Of a DNA stretch of 64,000 bases, positions 37,420 to 45,714 are shown piece by piece. The notes below the pieces were generated by a model. It ran no database searches. It worked only from the letters and a program-made list of their open reading frames with translations, and was not told the DNA's origin. This DNA comes from an uncultured Fluviicola sp. (GTDB lineage Bacteria; Bacteroidota; Bacteroidia; Flavobacteriales_D; Crocinitomicaceae), in assembly GCA_913009205.1 (NCBI GenBank), contig CAJVYC010000012.1:1-64000 (forward strand). The letters are read 5' to 3'. The first letter of the stretch is position 1. Each line of letters opens with the position of its first letter. A program made the position numbers and the translations under genes.

Positions 37420-38838
37420 TTAATTCTGTCTTGGAAGGATAATCGCTGAGCTACTATAAACTGAGTTCTCACCCGCTTTTGGATTTTCAATTGATACTTT
37501 CCAAATAAATGTCCTTTGATATCCTAGTTGTTCACCTGTTGCTCTGTCAATACCATCCCAACCTTGACTTGCGTCAGAAGTTTCGTACATGATATGACCA
37601 TCTGTATGGTCCACAATAATCATTGAGAATTTCACACCTGTTCTTTTAACCAAAGCTATAGGAATGAATCTGTTGTTTCTTGCATCTAAACTTCTTGGGT
37701 CAAATGCATTCACAGCAAGTAAGTTGTAATTGTCTTTAATATTTACCTGCTTCGTAATACTTGATTTACATCCATTACTACCCGTAACAGTCAACTCAAT
37801 ATCGTGATTTCCTTTTGTGAAGAAATGAGCGGCAGCTTCAGAACCGTTAGTTATTTGTTCATCGAATTTCCATTCATGATTAATTCCAAACGAAATAGAA
37901 CTAACCTCTGTAGTAGGCAACCCGTCCAAAAGAATTTTATCCAAGTTCACAAAATCAAAATCACTTGTCGGAGAAGAATTTACGTTAAATGAACCTTCTT
38001 CTTGCAATTGACCATCTTCCATGTGCCCAATTACGTATATTCCTGCAACAGCTGTTGTTAATTTCGTTTCAGATTTTCCTCTCGCAGACCAAACTGATCC
38101 GTTAGGGAAAATGATTGAAATCGGATATTTATTCTGATTTGAAATTTTAATCGATTCTCCTTGACAAACATTGTCAACTAAAGGGAGTATGAAGGGTACT
38201 GCTGGAGTCGAAACTTGAGGTTCAATTGGATAAACTACATTCGATCTATCTCCTTGATTTACAATTACTGCATCAGTCCCTCCATGAATAGAGGTATTAA
38301 TATCAAGAGGAATTACAGGTTCGTTTCCAGTTAATGGTTGGCCTTCGTTTGCAGCAGTTCTAACATTTGCAGACGTTACTATATCAGAAGGAATGTTTTC
38401 ATTACTATTTACTTCAGGTCCATCCGATATTGAAGAAGTATTCGACTTATTGTTCGTTGTCTTTGGAGTTTTGTTTTGAGTAATTTCTGAAGACGGAGTC
38501 GAACTTTTTTGTTCTTCATCGGAATTCGTTATCGCTAAATAAGAAACAGCCAAAGTAGCAACTAAGATACTTGCCGCAACATACCATCTGATGTATGAGC
38601 GAGGAGCACCTTTTGCATCAAGCTTAGCGTTCATTGCAGTCCAAGCACTTGCAGCATATGGCAATTCGTAATTTTCAAGACTAGATTTAATAGCATTATC
38701 AACAGGTGAACCCGAATCACCAGAAGGTGCGGATCCAGCATCGAGCTTATCGCTCAATGAATCCCAAGCATTAGAGTTGTAAGGTAACTCTAAGTCGTTG
38801 AGACTGTCTTTTATAATGTTTTCTATATTTTTTTTCAT
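37420..38838 (-). CDS. putative membrane anti-sigma factor with tandem LPY-AW repeats
   Basis: A 472-residue single-pass membrane protein. Two similar blocks lie in the N-terminal cytoplasmic part: L-P-Y-N-S-N-A-W at 18-25 and L-P-Y-A-A-S-A-W at 59-66, each preceded by I-K-(D/S)-S-L and followed by K-L-D, exactly 41 residues apart. A membrane segment spans about 85-103. A Ser/Thr/Asn-rich linker follows, then a region with an Ig-like or PKD-like look (about 215-365), and a C-terminal domain (about 375-472) resembling the gliding-motility-associated CHU_C domain. It overlaps the ECF sigma gene by four bases. The anti-sigma role is inferred from position and layout; no zinc-binding or FecR-type domain is seen. 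Confidence 0.65.
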   Translation of the reverse strand: MKKNIENIIKDSLNDLELPYNSNAWDSLSDKLDAGSAPSGDSGSPVDNAIKSSLENYELPYAASAWTAMNAKLDAKGAPRSYIRWYVAASILVATLAVSYLAITNSDEEQKSSTPSSEITQNKTPKTTNNKSNTSSISDGPEVNSNENIPSDIVTSANVRTAANEGQPLTGNEPVIPLDINTSIHGGTDAVIVNQGDRSNVVYPIEPQVSTPAVPFILPLVDNVCQGESIKISNQNKYPISIIFPNGSVWSARGKSETKLTTAVAGIYVIGHMEDGQLQEEGSFNVNSSPTSDFDFVNLDKILLDGLPTTEVSSISFGINHEWKFDEQITNGSEAAAHFFTKGNHDIELTVTGSNGCKSSITKQVNIKDNYNLLAVNAFDPRSLDARNNRFIPIALVKRTGVKFSMIIVDHTDGHIMYETSDASQGWDGIDRATGEQLGYQRTFIWKVSIENPKAGENSVYSSSAIILPRQN

Positions 38839-39419
38839 TCTAATTCTATATCTTCAATCTTCTCGAACTTTTCTTTTAAAGTTCTTTGAAGGTTCATTTT
38901 CGCCTTAGACAAGTTTGATTTGGAAGTTCCTTCGCTGATTCCAAGTATCTCTGCTATTTCCTTGTGTGTATATTCCTCCATTACATGAAGGTTAAATACT
39001 GCGCGGTAAGCAGGTGATAAATTTTGAACAGCTTCTAAAGCTATTTCAGCTTTTAGTCCTACGAATTGGAGTTCTTCATTCTCAACTATCGGGTCTGACC
39101 AGCCGAGTTTGAAATCCTCATCTTTGTCGGTTAGTAAAGGGTTCTTCTTCGATTTTCTGAGGTTATCAATTGCTGTATTAGAGACAATTCTTCTAATCCA
39201 ACCTTCGAACGATCCTTTGTAATCGAACGCTTCCAACTTGTCAAAGATCTTAATGAAACCTTCTTGGAGCATTTCTTCTGCGGTATCTCTATCACGAGCA
39301 TAACGCATACAAATACCTAACATCTTTCCGTAGAAAAGTTTAAACAACTCTTCCTGAGATCGACGGTCGTTTTTTACACAACCGCTTATTAATTCCTTTA
39401 AATGTTCTTTATTCTCCAC
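38835..39419 (-). CDS. ECF-type RNA polymerase sigma factor
   Basis: A 194-residue sigma-70 family factor with regions 2 and 4 only. Region 2 includes R-Y-A-R-D-R-D-T-A-E-E-M-L-Q-E-G-F-I-K near residue 39, and region 4 has H-V-M-E-E-Y-T-H-K-E-I-A-E-I-L-G-I-S-E-G-T-S-K-S-N near residue 143 (helix-turn-helix). The start is GTG, as no in-frame ATG lies nearby. Its stop overlaps the start of the anti-sigma-like membrane protein, the usual arrangement for an ECF factor held by a membrane partner. It is divergent from mdh. Confidence 0.9.
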   Translation of the reverse strand: MENKEHLKELISGCVKNDRRSQEELFKLFYGKMLGICMRYARDRDTAEEMLQEGFIKIFDKLEAFDYKGSFEGWIRRIVSNTAIDNLRKSKKNPLLTDKDEDFKLGWSDPIVENEELQFVGLKAEIALEAVQNLSPAYRAVFNLHVMEEYTHKEIAEILGISEGTSKSNLSKAKMNLQRTLKEKFEKIEDIELE

Positions 39420-39535
39420 ATTGATTTCATTCGTTAAACGAGACTCTTTTAATACGGTTGCCTTAGAGTGTCAAGAATTCTTTTCTCAGGGCCAAAAAAT
39501 ACCAAAATTTAGACGTTATTCTCTTACAATTATAT

Positions 39536-39543
39536 TAATTTTG
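39536..39543 (+). promoter_or_regulatory. -7 promoter element TAATTTTG of mdh
   Basis: A perfect TAnnTTTG 38 bases before the mdh ATG; predicted leader about 33 bases. No clear -33 element. Confidence 0.5.
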
Positions 39544-39581
39544 TTTCTCACTCGATTATAATTAATCAATACTAGACAAAA

Positions 39582-40520
39582 ATGAAAGTAACTGTTGTAG
39601 GTGCTGGAAACGTTGGTGCTACTTGTGCAGACGTATTAGCACACAAAGAGATCGCTAATGAAATCGTTTTGCTTGATATCAAAGAAGGTTTTGCAGAAGG
39701 TAAAGCATTAGATATTTGGGAAACTTCTCCAATCAATCAATATGATTCAAGAACAATTGGATCTACAAATGATTACTCAAAGACGGCAGATTCTGATGTA
39801 GTTGTTATTACATCTGGGTTACCAAGAAAACCGGGTATGTCTCGTGACGATTTAATCGCGACGAACGCTGGAATTGTGAAAATGGTAACAGACAATGTTA
39901 TTAAGCATTCACCAAACGCAAAAATTATCTGTGTTTCGAATCCATTGGATGTAATGACTTACTGTACTTATTTAACGGCTAAAGTTGATCGTAGTAAAGT
40001 TTTCGGAATGGCTGGTGTTTTAGATACTGCTCGTTACCGTTCTTTCTTAGCGTTGGAATTGAATGTTTCTCCAAAAGATATCCAAGCGGTATTGATGGGA
40101 GGGCATGGAGACACTATGGTACCTCTTCCTCGTTATACAACTGTTGCTGGTATTCCTGTTACTGAATTAATTTCGAAAGAAAAATTAGACGAAATCATCG
40201 AAAGAACAAAGTTCGGAGGTGGAGAAATCGTTAAATTACTTGGAACATCCGCATGGTACGCTCCTGGAGCTGCTGCTGCTCAAATGGTAGAAGCTATCGT
40301 TAGAGATCAGAAAAGAGTTTTCCCGGTATGTACATGGTTAGACGGTGAGTACGGCATGAAGGATATCTTTTTAGGAGTTCCTGTTGTTTTAGGGAAAGAC
40401 GGAATCGAAAGAATTATCGAACTTGATTTGAACGAAGAAGAAATGGCAATGTTAAAAGAAAGTGCTGAAGCGGTTAAAAACGTAATGTCTGTTCTTGACA
40501 ACATGAATGTAGACGCTTAA
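39582..40520 (+). CDS. mdh: malate dehydrogenase, LDH-like
   Basis: An NAD-dependent malate dehydrogenase of 312 residues for the citric acid cycle. The binding loop is G-A-G-N-V-G-A near residue 7, the substrate-binding arginines are in L-P-R-K-P-G-M-S-R-D-D-L near residue 80, and the catalytic histidine is in GGHGDTMVP near residue 173. An Arg (not Gln) in L-P-R-K-P-G-M-S-R marks malate over lactate specificity. It has its own promoter and a strong terminator. Confidence 0.95.
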   Translation: MKVTVVGAGNVGATCADVLAHKEIANEIVLLDIKEGFAEGKALDIWETSPINQYDSRTIGSTNDYSKTADSDVVVITSGLPRKPGMSRDDLIATNAGIVKMVTDNVIKHSPNAKIICVSNPLDVMTYCTYLTAKVDRSKVFGMAGVLDTARYRSFLALELNVSPKDIQAVLMGGHGDTMVPLPRYTTVAGIPVTELISKEKLDEIIERTKFGGGEIVKLLGTSAWYAPGAAAAQMVEAIVRDQKRVFPVCTWLDGEYGMKDIFLGVPVVLGKDGIERIIELDLNEEEMAMLKESAEAVKNVMSVLDNMNVDA

Positions 40521-40540
40521 GTCTCAAAATAGAATATCAA

Positions 40541-40575
40541 AAGCCCTTCTTGGAATTTCCTTGGAGGGCTTTTTT
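40541..40575 (+). terminator. intrinsic terminator after mdh
   Basis: AAGCCCT (40541-40547) pairs with AGGGCTT (40565-40571), extended inwards by CC/GG pairs, and a T run follows. Confidence 0.88.
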
Positions 40576-40643
40576 GGTTTTATAATTTCGGATATATAAC
40601 TGATAACTATAGATTAACGAAATATAAATTGTGAATTTTCAAG

Positions 40644-40651
40644 TATCATTG
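40644..40651 (+). promoter_or_regulatory. possible -7 element TATCATTG before the 40664 gene
   Basis: One mismatch from TAnnTTTG, 12 bases before the ATG at 40664, downstream of the alternative GTG start at 40631. Confidence 0.35.
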
Positions 40652-40663
40652 CATCTTAATAAT

Positions 40664-42046
40664 ATGATTAGAGTCTTACTTGTGTTTTTTGCGATTGTTT
40701 GTTCATTCATGAGTTATGGAAAAGATTCTGTTGTTGTTATTGTTGAAATTAGAAGTGTGACCGAGGATGAAACTGTTCAGAATGTAGTTGCCAGAATTGA
40801 AATTGGAAGTAAGTCCATTTATAGAACATCAAGCCAAAAAGGTGTGTTTTCGTTTAAGGTACATGTTGGAAATGGTATTACATTTAAATTAAACCACACG
40901 CAATTCGAATCATCAAAAATATTCGAAAGAATCTCTCCTAAGTGCATAAAGGATACAATTAATTATGTTTTTAAGATGAAGACCATCAAAACGCAGCAAT
41001 TGAGCGATATCGTTATCCCTGCGCCAGGAATTCCTAAGGTTGTTTATCAGTCACCTCGATTACACGTTCAAGATTTCGAAATTCAAAACAACGGAGACAT
41101 TCTTTTGTTGGCGTATTCCAGACAATTAAAAAAAGGGAGCGAACTTCTTTTGTACGATGGACTAAAGGTTAGAAGCAAGTTTCAAGTTCCAGGATTAGCG
41201 GAAGAAATCATTCGAGATTATAGAGGAAACCCACATTTAGTGTGTAAAGATGCCATTTATGGTATTCATACAAAAGATAAGAAAATAGGAATATCTACAA
41301 CAGATAAGCAGTACTATTTAACGTATTTGGCGCCCATCGTTGATACGAATAAAACGATAATGTACTTCTCCAATTTCAATCCAGATTATCCAGCTTTTGA
41401 GTATTTCGCATTCGATCAACGCGATTCTGCTTACAAGAAAATCATGAAAATTGAAGATGCATTGATGATGGAACTGTACCGCTCAGAATACAAATGGGTA
41501 GATGTGAGAACGAAACTGTGGGCTAAGAAGAAAGAACTGGCTACAGGTATTGACGCCGAAATCTGGGTGGGTGCAAATTACTTTACGCAATCTCTTTACT
41601 ATAAAGAATTGTATGCTCCGATGTTCCATCGCAACGACAGCCTATTCGTATTTGATTATTACAAAGACAAATTATACACTTTTGACGAGAGAGGCGATGC
41701 TCTTGATAGTGTTGGGATTTACCATCATTATAACCCAAAGTCGATTGGATGGAAAAAGAACTTAATGCAAGATCGAGTTACTGGAGAAGTCTACGCATTG
41801 TTTGATAGAGCAGGTTATTCATACCTCGGTTGGGTAGATACGAAAACAGGCGAGATCAAAGAGCAAGTTAAATTGGCGCATCGATACGTTGAAAAAATCA
41901 TTATAAACGGCAATTTCATCTACTACATTTACCGCGAATTCGAGTCTGCTGATAAGAAACACCTTTGGAGAGATCGGCTGCCGTATTCTTTTGGAAATGG
42001 AACCGTTCCGGATGGAGATGATGGCGAAGAAAGAGAGGTAGATTAA
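40664..42046 (+). CDS. secreted protein of unknown function, beta-rich
   Basis: I do not recognise the family. From the ATG at 40664 the product has 460 residues with a signal peptide (I-R-V-L-L-V-F-F-A-I-V-C, cleavage near S-Y-G-K). Residues 15-110 look like an Ig-like or carboxypeptidase-regulatory domain of the kind that opens many Bacteroidota surface proteins. The remainder is Tyr-, Trp- and Asp-rich with repeated short strands, as in a beta-propeller, and the C-terminus is acidic (D-G-D-D-G-E-E-R). No T9SS sorting domain is seen. It stands alone between two terminators. Confidence 0.65.
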   Translation: MIRVLLVFFAIVCSFMSYGKDSVVVIVEIRSVTEDETVQNVVARIEIGSKSIYRTSSQKGVFSFKVHVGNGITFKLNHTQFESSKIFERISPKCIKDTINYVFKMKTIKTQQLSDIVIPAPGIPKVVYQSPRLHVQDFEIQNNGDILLLAYSRQLKKGSELLLYDGLKVRSKFQVPGLAEEIIRDYRGNPHLVCKDAIYGIHTKDKKIGISTTDKQYYLTYLAPIVDTNKTIMYFSNFNPDYPAFEYFAFDQRDSAYKKIMKIEDALMMELYRSEYKWVDVRTKLWAKKKELATGIDAEIWVGANYFTQSLYYKELYAPMFHRNDSLFVFDYYKDKLYTFDERGDALDSVGIYHHYNPKSIGWKKNLMQDRVTGEVYALFDRAGYSYLGWVDTKTGEIKEQVKLAHRYVEKIIINGNFIYYIYREFESADKKHLWRDRLPYSFGNGTVPDGDDGEEREVD

Positions 42047-42160
42047 TTCTGAATCTGTTATAGATAAGACGTATCCGAAGCGTTAATAAAAAATTAAACC
42101 TTATTGGTACGGACTTCGCAATACACTATCCGACAAGAAACTAGTAAATGTTATAAGAAG

Positions 42161-42188
42161 AGCTTGGGTGGGAGTCCAAGCTTTTTTT
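42161..42188 (+). terminator. intrinsic terminator after the 40664 gene
   Basis: AGCTTGG (42161-42167) pairs with CCAAGCT (42176-42182), followed by a run of seven T counting the last stem base. The 114 bases between the stop codon and this hairpin hold no recognisable feature. Confidence 0.8.
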
Positions 42189-42244
42189 ATGCCCTGAACT
42201 TTAATTTTCCGTTAGTCAATCCAAATCTAATGTTTGTTCTTTGA

Positions 42245-43429
42245 CTATTTTGAATTCAAATGATGCCCTATCTTAGAGCCCATACTGAAACACGCTTGAA
42301 GTAAATAGCCTCCAGTTGGAGCATTCCAATCGCTCATCTCACCGATACAGAAATTATTAGGAAGCTTACTCAATTCGTAATTTTCGTTTAATTCCGTCAA
42401 TACAATTCCTCCTGTAGTTGAAATAGCTTCATCCAAAGATGCGGCAGCAGTTAATGTTACTGGCAATGCTTTCACTTTTTTCGCTACTGAATTGATGTCC
42501 ATAAATTCTTCACGAGTTGTGTTTAGTTTTAATAGATCAAGCTTTGAAGGGCCGAGCTTTACATATTTTCTAAGAATATCAGTTGTTTTTGGAACTCTAG
42601 CTTTGTACATTTTTTCCAATAAGACTTCCATTGTCAATGTTGGCTTTAAGTCAATCAGAACCGTTGCTTCACCTTTTTTTTCAAGAAGTTCTTGAATTTG
42701 AGGACTTAAGGCATAAATAGCATTTCCTTCGAGGCCAAATTCAGTGATTACGGCTTCACCTTTTTGTTCATTGCCAAAACACGACATTGAGATATTCTTC
42801 AATGGTTTTCCAGCGTTACGTCCAAGGAACCCTTTTGTCCAATCCACTTTGTATGCACAATTGGCAGGGGTGAATGGAAGCATTTCAATATTTTTCTCTT
42901 CGAACAGATTGCTCCAAGAACCATCTGAACCAGTCACTTTCCAACTTCCTCCTCCCAATGCGAAGATCGTGTAATCAGATTTTACATTTGTAGAATCATT
43001 GAAGACCAATGCATCTTTATTCCAGCCCGTCCATGTATGTTCTGTTTTGATCTTAGTACCATTTGCATCTAACTTTTTAAGGATAGCATTCAAGACCTCG
43101 ATTGGTTTGATTCCTTCTTCTGGATAAACTCTGTGGCTGCTTCCTTCAAATGTTGGAATTCCCAATTCTTCCAACCAAGTTCTCAAATCTTCATTTGAAA
43201 ATTCAGTCAATGCTTCTTTCAGAAATTCAATAGGAGTGAAGCGCTCAATCATTTCCTCAATTGATTCAGAGTGGGTTATATTAAAACCTCCGTCTCCAGC
43301 GACAAGAAATTTCCGGCCAACGGATTTGTTCTTTTCATAGAGAGTAACATCGAATTTACTAGAATCCAAAAAGGCCGCTGTCATTAATGCTGATGGGCCA
43401 CCGCCAACAATTGAGATTGATTTTTTCAT
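42245..43429 (-). CDS. HI0933-family flavoprotein (TIGR03862-like)
   Basis: A 394-residue FAD-dependent protein of the HI0933/BaiN-like group. The N-terminal FAD loop is V-G-G-G-P-S-A near residue 7, followed by the family mark G-R-K-F-L-V-A-G-D-G-G-F-N-I-T-H near residue 37, and near the C-terminus M-S-D-W-N-A-P-T-G-G-Y-L-L-Q-A-C. The G-R-K-x-x-x-(S/A)-G-x-G-x-x-N signature is diagnostic of the family. The reaction is not established. It is the last gene of the long minus-strand run that starts at parA. Confidence 0.88.
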   Translation of the reverse strand: MKKSISIVGGGPSALMTAAFLDSSKFDVTLYEKNKSVGRKFLVAGDGGFNITHSESIEEMIERFTPIEFLKEALTEFSNEDLRTWLEELGIPTFEGSSHRVYPEEGIKPIEVLNAILKKLDANGTKIKTEHTWTGWNKDALVFNDSTNVKSDYTIFALGGGSWKVTGSDGSWSNLFEEKNIEMLPFTPANCAYKVDWTKGFLGRNAGKPLKNISMSCFGNEQKGEAVITEFGLEGNAIYALSPQIQELLEKKGEATVLIDLKPTLTMEVLLEKMYKARVPKTTDILRKYVKLGPSKLDLLKLNTTREEFMDINSVAKKVKALPVTLTAAASLDEAISTTGGIVLTELNENYELSKLPNNFCIGEMSDWNAPTGGYLLQACFSMGSKIGHHLNSK

Positions 43430-43456
43430 TGCATCAAAGATAGGATTCTTTCGCGC

Positions 43457-44116
43457 TTAGTTGCAGCCGTCTTGGGAAATAACCGAGATCAAAAATGCAG
43501 ATCGTTGATCTTTTTCATACGCACGAACTTTTACCCTCTCATCCGTCACTTGAATCAAGTGCATCGGAATGTTATTTTGTTCCAAATACTTCTTTAAAAA
43601 TTTCACGCGAGCCTTTGTGTGGTCTTTTTTTTCAATTGAACTTCCCATGTAATAAAGATCCAAACATAGAGTAGGGTATTGCTCGAAAAGAAGCTTCAAG
43701 TAATTGATATTGAACCCCTCAATTTCTGAAGTTTTATTTTTCCCGAAGTAGATGGCTGCATTTTCCTCGGCACTTGCTGTAATGTTCTTTACCAATTGAA
43801 CATCAAATGTGTAATTCGAACCAACGACACTATCCGTGGGTTGATAAATTATGATGTCCGTTTCTGATTGATATTTATAATCAAAAGTGAGGATGTACGC
43901 GCTGTCGTAATTGAAAGTGGTATTTATTATGAACTGCCCTTGCGAATCACTAATAACAGACAAGGTTGAATCTGTATTCTCCCATAATGTCACGGAAAGT
44001 CCTTTCAGGAGTTCATTTTTATCGTTTTTGAGTGTTCCGTTTAACGCAACTTCCTTGGTTTGAGCAAAAGTAGTCAAATGAAGAATTAAGAAGCTAAAGA
44101 TTAGAATTTGTTTCAT
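43457..44116 (-). CDS. secreted protein with regulatory-like and OmpA-like regions
   Basis: A 219-residue protein with a signal peptide (residues 1-18). Residues 22-115 look like a carboxypeptidase-regulatory-type beta sandwich (L-N-G-T-L-K-N-D-K-N-E-L-L-K-G-L start). The second half recalls the OmpA C-terminal fold: I-Y-F-G-K-N-K-T-S near residue 122, a helix, L-D-L-Y-Y-M-G-S-S, then A-R-V-K-F-L-K-K-Y-L-E-Q-N-N-I near residue 168. This second assignment is tentative since the peptidoglycan-binding residues are not clear. Function unknown. Confidence 0.6.
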   Translation of the reverse strand: MKQILIFSFLILHLTTFAQTKEVALNGTLKNDKNELLKGLSVTLWENTDSTLSVISDSQGQFIINTTFNYDSAYILTFDYKYQSETDIIIYQPTDSVVGSNYTFDVQLVKNITASAEENAAIYFGKNKTSEIEGFNINYLKLLFEQYPTLCLDLYYMGSSIEKKDHTKARVKFLKKYLEQNNIPMHLIQVTDERVKVRAYEKDQRSAFLISVISQDGCN

Positions 44117-44137
44117 CTTTAATGAAATAGCGATTTT

Positions 44138-45094
44138 CTAGAACTCTACTGAAATAGAAACAGGGAAATGGTCTGAATAACCTTCCAAATAATTTCCTCC
44201 TCCAAATGTTCTGAAAGGAACAGTATTACCTTTGTATTCAGACAATAAAAACTTAGGACTGTGAATTTTTCCTGATTTTGAAATAACGTTTACACCTTTC
44301 TTTTTGTGGAAGTTTTTTGAAACCATGATGTGATCTAAAATTCCCCAATCGCCTCTGTAGTTATAAGATCCGCCAAATTGCCCTGATTCTGCTGTGATCA
44401 TAGGACAAAGTGTTTTTGTAATTAATTTTGGAGCGTTATTCTCTGGATAATCATTTAAGTCGCCCATAAATACAATTTGGACGTTTTTATCGGCGGCCAA
44501 TAAAGAATCAATGAATTTTTTTCCAGCAGTTGCCGCTATAAGTCTTTTTGAGTCACTTGCATCTTGCCCTCCTCGACGGCTGGGCCAGTGGTTTACCATT
44601 GCGTAAATGACTTCTTTCTTTCTTGAAAATTTAGCCCAAACGATATCTCTACTTGGCGAGGAGCCTTCTGGCATTTGAAAGCGAACGACACCATCTTCCA
44701 ATAAAGTAAGTTCTGTACTATCATAAATAATTGCGTTGTCAATCCCACGCTTGTCAAGGCTTTCCGTGTGAACAACGCCATGTGTTCCTTTTAGCGCTCC
44801 ACCGTTTACAATATCCACAACGACTTGCTTGTTTTCAATTTCGCAAACTCCTATGATCAAAGGAGAGGTGAATTCTCCAAAAACTTTATTGATGTGTTGA
44901 ATTTTAGTATTGTATTTTTCAGAGTTCCAATTGTTCTTTCCATCGGGAAGAAATTCCGCATCATTTTTATCCTTAGTATCAAGCGTATCGAACAAATTAT
45001 CGACATTGTAAAAAGCAATTGTATGCTCCTCCGATTGCGAAAATGTTGAAAATGTTACGGTTAGAAAGGCGAGTAAGGTAAGCTGTTTTAGCAT
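44138..45094 (-). CDS. secreted endonuclease/exonuclease/phosphatase family protein
   Basis: A 318-residue member of the endonuclease/exonuclease/phosphatase superfamily (DNase I-like fold). It has a signal peptide (residues 1-19), then F-Y-N-V-D-N-L-F-D-T (first metal site) near residue 28, I-I-G-V-C-E-I-E-N near residue 79, V-N-H-W-P-S-R-R-G-G near residue 167, F-M-G-D-L-N-D-Y-P near residue 210, and the final S-D-H-F-P-V-S near residue 307. All catalytic stations look intact. The natural substrate (DNA, RNA or a phosphoester) is unknown; it would act outside the cytoplasm. Confidence 0.87.
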   Translation of the reverse strand: MLKQLTLLAFLTVTFSTFSQSEEHTIAFYNVDNLFDTLDTKDKNDAEFLPDGKNNWNSEKYNTKIQHINKVFGEFTSPLIIGVCEIENKQVVVDIVNGGALKGTHGVVHTESLDKRGIDNAIIYDSTELTLLEDGVVRFQMPEGSSPSRDIVWAKFSRKKEVIYAMVNHWPSRRGGQDASDSKRLIAATAGKKFIDSLLAADKNVQIVFMGDLNDYPENNAPKLITKTLCPMITAESGQFGGSYNYRGDWGILDHIMVSKNFHKKKGVNVISKSGKIHSPKFLLSEYKGNTVPFRTFGGGNYLEGYSDHFPVSISVEF

Positions 45095-45099
45095 TTTAA

Positions 45100-45714
45100 T
45101 TAGGCTTTAATTGAGTCTTTAATCAAATTTCGTGCAAGAGGTCCCTCACACATTACTGCATCTAAAATAGAAAGATTCATCGTGAAACTTTCATCCGATG
45201 GAAATACTTGGATGTAAGGCCCAGGAAGGAGGTCTTGGTTTAAATTTTTATCGGTTAATAGTGATCGTGGGTCGTTCTCGATCACAGGTTGAAACGAATT
45301 GGTTAGAATTAATTCTGTTGAGATGTCCAACCAGTCTAAGATGCGCTGTGAAATATTCATATTGAATTTCAGGAAATTCGTTTCTTCTGAAAATAATATT
45401 TCATGAACTTCAATGCTGTAATAATCAAAAAATGCTGCACTTTGATAAGCGCTCATTATCGATCTCCAATGTCGTTTCTGCCAATTTTCATCCACAGATA
45501 GAAGAACTTCATCCGTCGGTGTTTTAGAGCCAGAGTGCTTTTTCGTCGGAATGGATAAGGTTAAAATTCCATCTGCACCTAGAATGTCACAACGGTTTCG
45601 ATACGATTGTTTCGGGAAATGTTCCTTCGCTTCTATGTATACTTTTTCGTGCTTCGCTACTTCTTTGAAATAAGCAATGCTTCCGAAATAAGTGGTAGGA
45701 AGAACCGGTATCAT
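45100..45714 (-). CDS. WbqC family protein
   Basis: A WbqC-like protein of 204 residues, recognised from P-T-T-Y-F-G-S near residue 5, the N-R-C-D-I-L segment near residue 39, L-S-I-P-T-K-K near residue 54, and W-Q-K-R-H-W-R-S-I near residue 77. The family is linked to polysaccharide gene clusters in some bacteria, but no function is proven. The start at 45714 overlaps the lepB stop by four bases; the frame extends upstream to 45741 inside lepB and is not used. Confidence 0.82.
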   Translation of the reverse strand: MIPVLPTTYFGSIAYFKEVAKHEKVYIEAKEHFPKQSYRNRCDILGADGILTLSIPTKKHSGSKTPTDEVLLSVDENWQKRHWRSIMSAYQSAAFFDYYSIEVHEILFSEETNFLKFNMNISQRILDWLDISTELILTNSFQPVIENDPRSLLTDKNLNQDLLPGPYIQVFPSDESFTMNLSILDAVMCEGPLARNLIKDSIKA

